64,000 nt of DNA. Source: Reticulascus tulasneorum (taxonomy: Eukaryota > Ascomycota > Sordariomycetes > Glomerellales > Reticulascaceae). The notes under the pieces were generated by a model, which saw nothing but the letters and a program-made list of their open reading frames with translations, ran no database searches and was not told the DNA's origin. Shown here in pieces: positions 12,023-25,400 of the stretch. The translations under genes were made by a program, and so were the position numbers. The stretch spans positions 1,860,001 to 1,924,000 of the forward strand of contig LSAX01000007.1 in assembly GCA_001557505.1 (NCBI GenBank), written 5' to 3'. How positions within the stretch are numbered: position 1 is the stretch's first letter; every line of letters starts with the position of its first letter.

Positions 12023-15000
12023 GGTTGAAGGCGTGGAAATGATGGTGGTGAGAAGTGCCGCTTGCTGTTCCACGGTAAAAGATATTAATAGCAATGTTGA
12101 TTTATCAGATCAAAGCACAAAGGATACGACTAAGTTACATGCTGGAGAACTTTCGAAAGAGCCCGATGAACATGAAGAGGAGGAATAACAGCCCCCCAAT
12201 AGCGGTGGCAGGGCATTCGAACAGACGTCACAGTGGGGGGGTGATTACGCTGAACGAGGAAGGCACAGTTGAAGGGTCTTACCTCCGGTGGGGCAGCTTC
12301 CCCAACTGCTGCCGTAATAATGAAACTCCATGAGATAAATCACTCCATCGAGACACGAGGTGATGGAGAACCTAATCTGTGCTGACAGAGATTCTTCAGC
12401 ATTACCTTACCTTGTAATAGTAATGCAAACGAGACCCCCCCCCCCCCCCCCCCCTTCTCACACACCAATGATCCAATGTCCCGAATGAGGTCTCCATTCT
12501 TGACCTAAACTGGTTGTGGTTAGATTGCTAGCTGCAGAAGAAAAGGGGAGGGCAATATTGCAGATATTAAGGCACGGAGATGACCCCAATGCCGCCAACA
12601 AGACGAGCAGGATTTTTAGTCTCTTGATAGCGAGCAGAGGAGCTGGCAAAGTAAAACAGCGCCCACTCGCGGGAGGGTCCAAGCCCAAAACAGCTGGTCC
12701 TTCCTTTCACGGCAGTACGCCGTAGTCACAGTGTTTGGTTGGGATCTACAGCGAGGTTTGGAATGTGACAATAGGAGCTCTGTAGAAGCTCACGAGAATC
12801 ATGCCGGCCGGCTGGGACTGGTCCGCCCATGTACCGAGTACTTCGGCCCTTCTCGGTGGAGGACGATCCGGCAGCTGATACGAAGTCTTCAGAATGATGG
12901 CACCAATGGGAAGACGAACAAGCGACTTTATTATCCAGAGCGACGGTATGACGTGGTGGGGCTGACCTTGACGATGGCGGCGAATTGTTCGTTCGACGAG
13001 TGAAAGTTGTTGGTGCTGATTGGCAAGTTTGTGGTGGCCTGGCCCGTTCAAAGTGCTCCGGCGTCGACCAAGCCACGACGGCCGTCAGGAGTCAGGATTT
13101 AAAAATAAACGTACTCTCAGAACTGCAGCGGCGGCGGCGGGCGGCGTGATAGCGCAATGGGCACACATGCTCACTAGCTTCCATGGCTCTGGTTTCTCGC
13201 TTCGTATAATGGAGATAGCCTGACACCTGGAATTCGTGTCTTGCGGGCGGCGCATCATTTGCGTTTCGGCTAGTGGTCGGTCGTCGGGGACGAGGGAATC
13301 TCTCAGTCCGGCGGGGACGTAGGAACTTTCTGAACCGAAAAGATCCATGAGGCGACGGCTATGGGGCTGCACAACTGTCCCAGCACGGAACGAATTACAT
13401 GTGTATGTAGTTTTGTACTTCAGGCACTTCGTAATGAATAATACCTATAGGGTGAAGGCTCACCCGGGAGCAAGCCGTATGGCTGCGGCAGAGCTTTCGT
13501 GGAGGCTCGCTCGGCCTCCAGGTGACAAGTTTCCGTCAATGATGTGTTGAATGGTGCTGCGAAAGTTATGTATGCCCAATCTCACCTGCCGTCTTCAACA
13601 TCGATGATGCTGCACGGGAGGGACATCGGTTTAAATTATCATCCAATTTGGGGTCGCGAAGGGGGGTGTGTGCTTTTCTCGAATGCCTGATGGTGTGAAA
13701 GGGTGGCCGCCCCCTCTCACCCGAGATGCATTCTGCTGTTCGGGTTCTATATCACACCCGCCTTCAAACATTCCACGAGAGCTTCCATGCTGTTTATGGA
13801 AGAGCGAGCACGTTGAGGCTTCGTCCCCCAGACTGCAGGCTAGCAGTGAAGTCGGTTGATTCCCCTGCCCTGCCTTGGCATTAGCTCGCCCGCATCTGCT
13901 AGTGTGGGTTGCAGCCAAAATCTGACGCTCCACTAACCTCACTGGTCACTGACCTTTCGTCCGCCCGCCGTAGGTACCTAGCGAGGGGACTGGGTGAGCC
14001 AGCCAAGTCTCTACTACTGCTACGTAGTACGCTTCCTCCGTACTAACACGTTGCGCCGCTCATTAACAAAGCCCTCACGCGCATGCTCCGGCTTCCTCCA
14101 TCCAGACCAATCTCCGCAACCTCAATGCTCCAATTGCTTACCCCGAGCCCAAGAAGCTAACGCCATCCGCGCTTCTTTCTTACATGTCCAGCAACGGGTC
14201 GAGGGGGGGATGGTTTGGTTCTGGCGTGTATCATGTCGTCTCGCCTGTTGGTCCGCGGGTCGAGACCAAGAACTGCCATCAGAACTCAAGGAAAAGCTGC
14301 ATCATGCCGTCGTCCACCAAGCCTCAAAACAACCCCGGACGTTTTATACCTGCTAGTTAAGTTAGCCCCTGTCCCCGGTTCTCTCGCTCTCCCCCCCCCC
14401 GTCATGAAAGGCAAGCTACTCCCCCCTTGTCAAGCCTGTCCCATCCCCCCATCCCCCATCCCCCCCATCTCTCCCCTCCTCATCCCGAGAATCTTCGAAA
14501 ATCCACCCACCACCCACACCACCCCCTCTCAAGCCGTCGACGAGGGGGTCCCCCCATGTGCACGAGGGTTTTGGTCCCGACTGAGAGGCCTTGTCTTCTC
14601 CGACCGATCATAAAATTCCCAGCCCCCTGGTCTGCACAAGCAGCACGCAGCAAGCCACCGAAAAGAAACCCACCGCACCCTCTCCCGCAAGTTTGGGTTG
14701 CGCACCCCTGAAATCCCAAGCGACCCGCGAACACGCCTGTCAGGGCTGGGAGCTCTGCCAAGCGGCCGAAGAAACTTCGACGAACACCAAAAGAGTCGCT
14801 TCAAGGATTCTGGGCCGCTGGGCAGTGGGTGGTGGCCTGGCCCTAACATGCTAGTGAGATCAGTAGGTAGTTAATTGGCGCGAAGACATCATGGCTGGTC
14901 CTATTAACGTACGGTACTTCGTAGTGCACTTGGCCCAGGTAAAGTAGTGACCTTCCAAGGGCCTAACAACTGACTGACAGCGTACCTAGGGTGCTAGGAA

Positions 15001-15839
15001 GCTGGGCATGACCTCGCCTGGGGCTGCCTGTCGAGCCCACTAAACCTCCCTCCCCGAAGCCCACCAAAATCTTCTTAACCATAGGCTCTGAGCTGAATCA
15101 AGTCAACGGTGTCAAGGTGGTGTCCAGTCCATATCCTTGTCTCCCGCATCGCATCGCACCGCTCAGAGACCGTTGACCGTTGCAACTTTACTTTAGCACC
15201 ACCAGTTTGCCCGCAGCCGCACGAACCTCCCAACTGTGTTCCTGAATCGCGACAGCTCTTTGTTTTTGTTTTGAGCAGCTGGAAAATCCTACTGATATAT
15301 CGTACATGTTCCATTGCAGATATCCAGCATGCAGAGTCCATGCTCCCAATAGACGGGAGACCGTGCAGAAGCCTCCCCGGGTTGCTACGTAACTTTATCT
15401 TCTGTACCATCACGACCTGTAGATAGGCCCTGTACAAGCTCTAGGTAGTTAGGTCAAATGGGTCAAATGTAATCTGTGCCTCTGGGCTGTCTTTCCACTG
15501 TGGAACCTCTGTCGAGGATGCACACCTGCTATGGCGGGAGAAGAAGGGAACAATGAGGCACATCTTCCAGAAACGACGGCACAACAGACTATGCACGAGA
15601 AGGGCAAGCTCCATCCCGTCCCCATGAGGCAGCTATCTATTCCACCTCATAACCCGTGGCCAAATCACCCGAAGACAAAAAAACCAGCCATAAGCAAGAC
15701 TACAGACAGAGTCTGCCTCCCCCGCCAAACCAGCTTCTGTAGCAGCCAGTCGTTTGTGCCATATTCCCTTCCTGTCTGGAGCGGCCATCATTTCTCGCTT
15801 CTTCATCATATCATTATCTTCTTCATCGCCCCCCGAACT
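12023..15839. other. Gene-free stretch
   Basis: About 3.8 kb with no supportable gene. It includes a 20-nt C run at 12435-12454 and a pyrimidine-rich stretch at 14380-14540 with many short C runs. ORFs are short and overlap on opposite strands. The base composition of 14.3-14.6 kb resembles fungal promoters or leaders, but no start codon with a gene follows. Confidence 0.45.
12435..12454. repeat. Poly-C homopolymer tract (20 nt)
   Basis: Uninterrupted run of 20 C, directly visible, in a gene-free stretch. Confidence 0.9.
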
Positions 15840-18800
15840 CTTTAAATAGATCTCTTGGGTACCAACAAACCTGTGCCTCCCCCCCGAGACCCAGTGAACC
15901 AGGTCGACCTGCTACTCTGCCCCCTTGCCCCTGTCCATTTCCACACGTGTCCACGTGCCCGGGGCGTGTCCATCGCGACTTCCTTCCTATCCCAAACCCA
16001 CGATAGCAAATTTTCTTCTCCATTCCCTGCAGGTCGTTCTCACTTCATACAAACAAGATCTCCCAGTAGATACGGACTCGAACGCCATCGAGCAGAAGCG
16101 AGAGCGCGCGCATTACCTTCGGGAACCTACTTCTTCTCTTGTTGCACCAAGAGCATTTCACATTCGCGACACCCAGAATTTGGAGGCTGACTTTCAGCAC
16201 CCCCTTCGCGTTCCCGCACGCGCACAGAAAACACCATCCTCCCCGGCCACATCCTCGAGACACGGTTTTCCGGCAAACACACTTTCAAACTTTCGTTTCC
16301 ACGGAAAAATTCTCCTATTCTCCTATCAAATCACATCTGCCGTATCTTTGCAGGTAAGCGCTCTTTTTCTTTTACTGTAGCCGGGCATCCTGGACACATG
16401 ATGGGACCTAAGGTTTAGACCTGAATCACATCGCGCCACACACGCCATTTGATGGTCCGAGTCGGCGTCCTGCTGTCGCAAATGTGTTGGCACCTCACTG
16501 GCCGACTCGGAAAGACAATAGTGCAGCAATGCAGCAAGAATCTCCTGCGCCGACTTCTCGCGGCCCTCCCACTTGCTCCATGCTGCATGGCCTAGCTGCC
16601 ATGTGCGACTCTGAACTCCATCGTCACTGCCATGTTTGATGCCGATTCTGACAGCCGTGTAACAGTGGACATATCAGATTGCCAGTCTGCCATCACCATC
16701 CCTGCCGCTTCTCCCTCGCCAGCAAAGTTCTGCCGAGGTTTCGTCCCATCTACGCCTGTCGGTCGCATTTCTCGAAGCAAGCTGGTTGAGCGCTGTGCAA
16801 CCTTAGCCTGGGAGCGTCCTTGACTTGCCTGGCGCCTTTTGCCTGCGATTTGCAGAAGACGCGAAACTTGCGTGTGCTCAAGTTAGTACGCCGAGACCCC
16901 GCTAGACTGGACAACCAATCTCTGATATATCAATGACACAGACATCTTGGTAGTGAGGAGGACATTCGTTTAATCTGAGGAATCATCGTATTGCACAGCG
17001 CGTACCGTATCCAATCAGCTCGGATTTTTGGTTCCGAGACTCGCGACACCCGTTACCACCGAAATTCTGGGACTGCAACAGCTGCGGCCCCTACTGGTCA
17101 TCATCTTGCTAGCAGAAGCACAGTTTGCAACTGGATAAAAGTCAGCTGTGATTTTGTGCGACGATTCCGACTCGAGGCACTTACACTTCTTCAACACATC
17201 CCCCAAAAAAAAAAAATCTCGGGTACCTTTTTGAGGCTGCTGTCATAAAAGCCAGTCCACCGGGATTCTTCATTGGTACGACGTTTGACGACAAGGATAT
17301 TCCCGCCAGTTGACCAGGGTTAGTGCTAACATCTGAACAGAGCGTTTCTGACAGCAAACGGTTCACGCAACTATTACCTTCGTTATCCGATTTGACTACC
17401 TGCGTGGCAACACTCCACTGCCACGAAGCTTCTTCTTCTGCCTACAGTAAGTGAGCCACACACTCTCTTTCCTGCGTTTCAATGAGTGCCTATCATTTCT
17501 CCTTGTTTTGCCTTTACCGTCACGTATGGGTGTCATGGGCGCCTAGCTGTGAACGATCTCGGCCTTAGCACCTTGATTTGTCTATCTGGCGGCTTTCCCA
17601 CGCTGTGAAGCACCCCCACCGTCGTCATTTAGCCGGGATATTGGCCACCTTTACTTGGAGGGGGATGTCTCCCCATCCATCGTCCCATCCGACGCCCCTT
17701 GGCTGCAGCCCCATCACACCCTAGGTTCTCCTTAATTAATGTACCGAGTGGTAACTTGAAGGGGGTTTCTTTGGGGAGCTGCTATTGTCGCTAGTCCTGT
17801 TTTATTGCCCATTGCCAATCACTCCCCTCGCTGGATCTGTAAATACCTGGCATTTTCTCCAAGCATCTTCCACCACCTGGTTTTCTTTCCCCCCTTGTCT
17901 CCTCTCTCGACTCGAATCGCTTGTCAAAGATCTTACCGTCTGATAAGAGGCGTCGTTATCCTCCAGGACCTGCATCGCGTCATAAATTATTTGTGCCGCA
18001 CTTCAACCACCCTTGCCCTACCCCTACAACCCAAGTATGCATTCCATGTCAAGCCGCATCTCCCACTGTCCAAGAGACGTATCTTCCCCCCTTCAGCCCC
18101 GTCCATTGAGTTTTTAACAGCGTTCGGCATTACAAGGTTTGACCTGCATGAACTAATTCGGAATACAGGACACCAGTCAGGTCCCAACGGCGGGATAGAG
18201 GGCTGCAGAGAATACCAGGTTTCCCGCACGGCCCCAGCTAAGAAGCACTGCTCTCCCTGGTCAATCCCCAGAGAACTGGTCAACTGCCACACTACCTAAA
18301 TCAGCCTCCAGCGCTGCGCGCGGCTCTAGTTTGGTAAGACCTTGTACAACCTTGAAAGTCTCAAGGGCACCCAGGAAAAAAAAAAAGAAGAGACAAAGAA
18401 GAAAAACGTGGTCAGGCTGGCACGCTAACAAACTAGACTGGGTGTCTGATTTCACGCGACAAAATCGTGGTGAACAGGCTTTGTCCCTGCAGAGAGCTTG
18501 CCATCCAGAACCGGCCTCAAACCAAGCAGTCGGCGCGATACTTGCAACATCTTGGAGAATCGCGAAATAAGGTACGTGCATTTTATCTCAATCTCCATCC
18601 CAATTCTACGCGTCCGCTTCCACTTTTCTTGGTCATTTCCGGTCTGCCCGAGAATGAATTTCAGTAAACGTCATCTGAAGCGCGGTTCTCCGCTGGGGCC
18701 ATCCCCACCTCGAGATTGCGCGACGAGACGACCAGTTCATGTTTCAATTTCGGTAACATCCCATGCTGCAGTTTGCGCATGAACTCTTCTCAATATCGTG

Positions 18801-19470
18801 TGGACCCCTCTATGTTTATGTATGATTGACGTTCCGGGATTCTACATGTGTGAAACATGATTTCTGTGCAATTCGTACCTGAGCTGGGCTTTTATCGCAT
18901 GACGATGCTCCCGCCCCTGGCAACTTTGCAGTGCTGACTGAGATTAAGATTTACGCCAGCTAGGGAACATCACTGTTTCGGTATAATAGTGTCGACAAGT
19001 TGCATTTGGAGATCTCCCACTGGTGTAAAGGAAAGACACGGCTACAAGATTCACGGTCCCGGCCGGCATTGATCTGAGTTGGAAGAGTCAAAAAGTGTGA
19101 GTCCAAACTTTTCTCAAGTCAAGCAGTGCAGGCATCCGATGTTTCGGCAGGAAAACCTGGTTACAACCTAGTGAATCTTGCGGAGGATTCGGGACTGGGA
19201 ACCAGTCGCCCGTTTTCTCTGAGATCTGGCATCAGGCGTCTTCTGAGTACAACAACGAATATCCTAGTGTCAATCATTGATCAAGGGAGACGAGAGCTTG
19301 GGGACTCAAGGTTCAAGGTTCACGAGCAACAGATGGCAGATGCTAACAGCGCAACTCACATAGGAAGGGGCCAGTATCTACGCTGAACAGCAGCTCATAT
19401 GACCGTCAGAGCCATGGCGCAGAATCGGCAGGCCTCGGGCCAGTACAAGCAGGAACCAGCGGACGCGGTA
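15840..19470 (+). ncRNA. Candidate spliced non-coding or leader transcript
   Basis: This segment lacks a long ORF but has strong splice-like signals in order on the + strand. A C/T-rich block from about 15860 ends in CAG|GTAAGC (donor at 16354). A CTAAC branch and ACAG acceptor end at 17340, followed by a 106-nt block and a GTAAGT donor at 17447. An acceptor-like TTTTTAACAG lies at 18120 and a GTACGT donor at 18572. A GTAAGC donor follows near 19467. The CT-rich start resembles fungal transcription start regions. Either a non-coding RNA or an extended multi-intron 5' leader of the gene starting at 22436 would fit. This is inferred from signals only; transcription is unproven. Confidence 0.3.
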
Positions 19471-22435
19471 AGCAATTTTTTTCTTTTCTTTCTTGTCTCT
19501 GTCATCGAATCGAGTGGCCGCGATTTCTTTCCTCGGCCTTGGATTTTGCGTGGCCGCAACGCATGAAAAGTCGTGCTTCAGCTTGACTGCTCGTGTGCTA
19601 CACATTTTGTCTGGAGACAAAGCTCGGCTATTTGCCGTGGTTTCAATTGTGACAGACGCCGACCACAGACCTTCATCAGCCCAAGTGGACTTTTCGGGAT
19701 TTGAGCGCCAGAAGAGGAAAAAGTCACGCCTGAGAACAACTTGTTCTGTGATTTCCATCGGTTCCAGAAGATCACAGTGCCTGTCCCAAGCTTGACCGGG
19801 TCAAGGTTCGAAGACGGTCGCATAAGCAGGGAAGTTCTTGTTTCACCAATGACCGGGGCCGTCACAGGCAGCATGGGGCGGGGTGTGGGCCGGCAGACTA
19901 GCGCAGCCCACCATTGCAACCTCTCAAAGTCGGGAGGGTGTGAATGAGGTCGATTGGGCTTGTTCACTTGGATGTCACAGTGGTTTCGATGCACTGTAGA
20001 CACATTCGTTTACGGACACGTTCATATGATGATTGTATTGCGATTTCGTGGAATTTTGCCGAGCGGGCATTGCTTCCGTCACACCGACTTGTTCTCTGAG
20101 TTAAAAGAGCAAGATGACGCATGCGCGAAACAAGTGTGGCTGGGAGGAAATGAAGGTGGATGCAAGGCAAAACGGCGGCCAACGGCTGCTGCGAGGCTGT
20201 CCAATCTGTCCAATCAGGAAGACGTCTCTGGCGCAAATACGCCGATGACAAAACGAGGGGAGAAATCTTCCAGCGAGCCAGTTAGTTACTTGGCAGATTG
20301 TCGCAAGCTCGTACAGATCAGGCACTCTCGCAAGCCATCACAGACCATCAGAGCCCGATTCACCTGGGGAGGGGGAAGCTGCCGATGGCATGGCACTCGT
20401 ATCTTGGCGGACTTCCTCGACACCAAACCACTGAAGAGGGTGAGGTGGAGGCAGATGTTGGTGGGGCAAGTGCCCAAGCTTCTCCAATCAGCGGGTTTTT
20501 TTTGGTGGGCCAGCCAGCGCAGTCTACACCCTTCTCCCTTGATTCGGATTTTAGCACCTGGCTTATGGAGGGAAGACTTGCGAAAAGCATGAATAACAAA
20601 CGGCAGCCCAAGGGGCAATGGTATCCGAAGCGACCCTCGCGCTAATCACATGAGCGTCAAGTGGCCGACGAGCTGTTTTTGCCATACATACATTTCGAGT
20701 TTGGCACTCGGAAGAGGCGCATTTGGAGACGAGCTGCCAGGCTTGGTCAGTCCGAGGTCAAGATGGCCGGGAGCACAAGCTTAATTCGAGGAGGCAGTCG
20801 CTGGAGCGAGCGAGCGCCGCCGTACACGCTGCCTTGCAGGGTACTCACGACTTTGAGTTAACGCATCGGTTCATCTGACCTTGCTGCGAGCCTTTGCAAC
20901 TTGAAAGGTACTGGGTACTTGTCCTCCTCCTGGCAGAGCCCAGGTTCCTGGTCATCCATCATGGCATAGAGCATGGGTGATACATGGGGGAGGGGCATTC
21001 CAGCATTGAGAAACATGGGCTAGCAGCAAGCGACGGGGGTCGTGGGACCTGGGCCGGGATCTTTTTCAGACTTGCTGTCTCTCATCACTCCCACACCGCC
21101 GCCTGTGCTCCCCAAACAAGGGCCAGGGGGAATTGGAGGGGGAGCGTTGGAGTCAGTGGCGCTGCTAAATTGGTACTTGGCTAACTACTTGTTACCAAGC
21201 CCATGAAAGACAGCCATGCCGGTCTTATCCTGGTCCGTTGGCTAGCCCCGGACTTGGGGTTCCTCATTGGGCAGCTGCTCCCCGGTCGGCTCTGCAAGTG
21301 CATGCCGCCATTGGTCATTTAATCTGAAATGCAGGCGACCCTTGTTCACGTTTCTCCCATGCGTTGTCCCATTAAAAAGGGTCCACTGCCCTCACCCCCT
21401 TCATCGCCCCCCGGCTTCATGCCTGCTCCCGTTATACACGCCCTCCCCCCAGTCATATCTTCCCCCTGCCTGCTGCTCTTCTGTCTGCAAAGTCGCAGAG
21501 CAGAACAAGGCAAGCCCAACCAGCCAAACAACCTCCAATTTCGCCATCACTTCCACGCTTTTTGCTTACCATTTTATTTTATTTTCCCCCTAGCTCCTCC
21601 ATTATCGCTCATTACAACTCGTTCATGCCTTCGCCTCCTTAGCGATCCATGGTAGCATGGGCATCGCCATCACATCGCTGAGCAGGTATATCAGATCTTT
21701 TATTATCTGAACTCGTTCCCCCCATTCCCCCTGTTCGCCCCTGGCTCAAGTTGAGAGGTGCCAAAACGCGTCTCCTGTCGCTCCCCCCCAATCCCATACA
21801 GATTCCCCCATCACAAACCCACTCCAAATCCTACCTTACTCCAATCTCCATAATCTTGGTTCAAATACCTACCCTGCTCCCCCCCCCTTCGCAAGTCCCC
21901 CTCGCCGTCATATTCTGCTGCACCCTCGCTCCGATCACCATCGCTCGTCTTTCATGCTCCCTTGCCTTTTGTACATCTTTTACTTCACGGCTGCATATTT
22001 TTGGAGCACATAGCGAACTTCGAAGAGGAACTTTGGAGATCATCTCGAAACCTCGGGTTTTACTTCCGAAGCTGCTCCTCACTCCTTTTCCTTAACCGAA
22101 GCTGTTTGGTTTCCAAAGTGGTACTGAAATCCTATTGTGGTCCTCATTTCTCCGAACGGTGCCTTTCTCTCTCTTGCTGTAGTAGGCGGAGAGCCCTGTC
22201 ATCTTATCCCAAGCACCCGATCTAGGCCTAGCACGCCTCACCCGTGCAATCCTCGTCAATACCAGGGGATGGATAGGAACTCCACCAAAGGCCCCCCCCC
22301 CCCCCCCCCCCCCCCCCAGACCTTGACAGTGTCAAGGGCCAGAAAAATAAAAATACCGACGCGCCCTGCTTCCTTTTTTCTTTCTGATTGTTATCAAAAG
22401 ACTCGCACGTCAAGAAATTGTGGGATGAAGGACTA
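19471..22435. promoter_or_regulatory. Upstream region and probable leader of the DUF8032-like gene
   Basis: No convincing gene. The longest ORF (19954-20592) has no ATG at its 5' end and no recognisable domain. From about 21330 to 22240 the + strand becomes strongly pyrimidine-rich (many CCCCC and CTTCC runs), as is common around fungal transcription starts. A 26-nt C run lies at 22292-22317, about 120 nt before the assigned start codon. A CTAAT branch and CTATGCAG (22432-22456) could be the 3' end of a leader intron, in which case the true start codon lies further upstream. Confidence 0.4.
22292..22317. repeat. Poly-C homopolymer tract (26 nt)
   Basis: Longest C run in the window, directly visible. 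It sits inside the presumed leader just upstream of the DUF8032-like start codon, where a length change would alter the leader but not the protein. Confidence 0.9.
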
Positions 22436-25400
22436 ATGGGTCTTTTCTCTATGCAGCACCAGCACCAGCACCAGCATCACCCCCACCACCAACAACAGGG
22501 TACAGCTCCATCTCAACACTTGCAGCACCAGCAGCATCCTCGACCGCCGAGCATAGTTCATCAGCAACACCATCCCCAGACTCAGTCTCAGCAACACCCT
22601 GCTGCATACTCTTCTGGTCATCCCATTGCCCCCGCCTATCAAGCCGGTAACCAAGCCTCCGCTGGACAGCATCCGCAAGACGGTCTGCCCTACTACCACC
22701 CGAGTCCTTACAGCACTCCAGGCGCAACAAGCGGATACACATCCGCAGGTGAGTTGCAACAAACGCGTGTCTAGGACATCGTGAAGCCTAACATCTGCTG
22801 CAGACACCTCCGAAATGATGGCCGCAGCTCAAATGCCGAGACCACCGTACCCGCCTATGTCGTACCACACGCCGCAGTCGAACTCACCCGCGTCTGTAGC
22901 TTCCCCTTCTCAACATGATCAACATAGAAGCATCTATGGGCAGCCACCTTCGCAGCATATGCAGCAAAACATGTATTATCCCACACAGCAGCATTACTCG
23001 TCCATGCCATCTCAACCAGCACAGTCCCCATACGCGCAACACCCCGCTCAAACCCACCAGGCCATGTCATCGCAGCCAAGCATGATGATGTCGCAGTCAC
23101 AGCAGCAATCTCAGATGTCACAGCACGCTGCTCAGCACACCCAAGCACAGATGGCAAACAGCCCGAGGCATATGAAGACGGAGCCCCAAGTGCCCCTGCA
23201 ACTGCAAAAGCCGCAATCGGCACCCATGGGTCACAACCAACACCCTCAGAACGGCGCGCCTCTTAATACCCCAACAGGTTCAACGCCTGGAGGTGTTAAC
23301 CCGAACGCTGCGCCAGGCCCAATCCCCGCGACAACTCCCCTGGTTGTCCGGCAAGACCAGAACGGTGTTCAGTGGATCGCGTTCGAGTACTCGCGGGACC
23401 GTGTCAAGATGGAGTACACAATTCGCTGCGACGTGGAATCTGTCCAAACGGACGAGCTATCTGCGGAGTTCAAGACCGAAAACTGCGTCTATCCTAGAGC
23501 GTGCTGTCCCAAGGACCAGTACAGAGGCAATAGACAGGTGTACGAGACGGAGTGCAACACAGTCGGATGGGCCTTGGCCCAACTCAACCCGCCCCTGCGC
23601 GGCAAGCGCGGCTTGATCCAAAGAGCTGTAGACAGCTGGAGAAACAGCAACCAAGACCCGAGATTGCGAAGCAGACGAGTTCGCCGAATGGCCAAGATGA
23701 ACACCCGGAAGGCGGTTTCGGGACCACCCCACCCCGGCGCCCACATGCCCGGTCCCAGTCCGTCTGGGATGCCTCAAGGTCCAGGTGGCATGGGTCCAGG
23801 CGGTGCAACATCCATGAAGCCTGGACTTAACAGCATGGGCCAGATGCACCACCAAAGTGCTCAGGGTGGAGGGGATGAAGTCGGTATGTTTCACCAGATG
23901 TGATAAAAGCCCTAGCATCTGCTGCGTTTGCGCCCTGTTGTCAGTTGATTGTTGTTGCATCGCACACACTGCCCGGCACCCAAAAAATCATGTTGATATT
24001 GTGATACCTTTCCCTTTCCTCACTATTTGTGTTGTGCCAGAGACACACAAATTTTATACCTGTGCCTTTACCCGCATTACTGTTTCTTCTGCTAGTTGGT
24101 CAGACGTTTGGGAATGGGTTTGTTACACTGCTTTTTTTTTGCATTTCCTGTTATATAGCACCGGTCTCAAGTCGCACCTGCTACCACCACTTTATTACAG
24201 CAAGCTCGCGCACGCGGCGGTCAAGAGGGTTTTCCGTTTCTCTTTGGCACAGTTCTGTACATTACCATAGTCGCACACAGTTGCTGCTGCTGCTTGTTTT
24301 AGTCATTTGCCTGAGGCGCGGGATTCTTCCACGGGTCTCTTAGAAGAGTTTTCCGCTGGGTTTCCTGGCATAAAAGTCGCATCACTGCGTTTTGGCATAC
24401 ATCCAGCGTCCCAACCCTTATCAAGCATACCAAAGAAAATTGGCTCGTCATGTCATGGCTTTCTTGTATTGGAACCCACCCCTTGTCCATGCGTTTTGCG
24501 ATAATCGCTGTTGATTTGAATCTTTTGGCTTTGCTGATCATACATGCTCCCCCCTTCCTCCCTCCACCGCCTCCAAGATCTACGAAACTCGCTTTCCATG
24601 GGGGATGAAACATTATGCTGACTTGTGTTAATCGGATATAGGTGATGGGGATTATATGGAAGAGCACCATCACCACCATCAGGCGCCTGCCGGCCAACCC
24701 ACCGGCGTTAATGAAGATGTGAGACCAGCTCAGGTTTTTACCGGCTACGGCGGCCACGGATATCCCGCCCCTACCTCTGCCTCAATGCCACATATCGGTG
24801 TGGCACCACGCGGCGGTGCAATTTCTGCACGACGACATAGCCGTGCCGAGAACGATGAGCCAGAGGATCTTTTCCCAAATATCCCGGAAGCGAAGAAGCG
24901 CAAGTTCATCCTCGTCGAGGACAACGTCCGCGGCTCCAGGTTGCGCGTTCGTGTCACACTTGACGGCGTTGATACCAAGGAGATTCCAGACAGTTTTCGC
25001 AAAGGAGCTTCTGTCTACCCCCGATCCTATTTCCCCCGAGAGATGCAAAGCCCGCCGCCCACCGCCACGGGTTCAAAATTCTTCATGGAAGACGCCGATG
25101 TGGAGGATGATGGCATTGAGGACACTGAGGCCCACAGTGCGAGGAGGACGGCTGCGCGCAGTAGCAAGATCATGGTGAATGTTCCCATCAGCGAGAACAC
25201 CGAGGCGGAGGTTGCTATCCCTAGAATGAGGAAGATTGCGCGAGGCAAGGAGGTACGCTTGAATGATTTGGGATATCGGATGGCTTGGTTACAGAGCCGA
25301 GTCTTCGCTGGGAGGACTGTTTTCCTTCAAAGAGCCTGTAAGTAAACCCCCTCCCCCCGCCCCCCCAGGTTGGCGACGTTCGACTATTATCCTGGTGTGG

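Noticed and set aside
19954..20592. 212-codon open frame (+)
   Set aside because: It starts at TTG, not ATG, has no recognisable domain, shows overlapping ORFs on the other strand, and a frame this long is expected by chance in a window of this size.
21240..21700. Possible tRNA B-box-like strings (GGTTCAAAT) near the regulator leader and elsewhere
   Set aside because: No matching A box or cloverleaf stems at the right distance. No tRNA could be folded at any candidate in the window.
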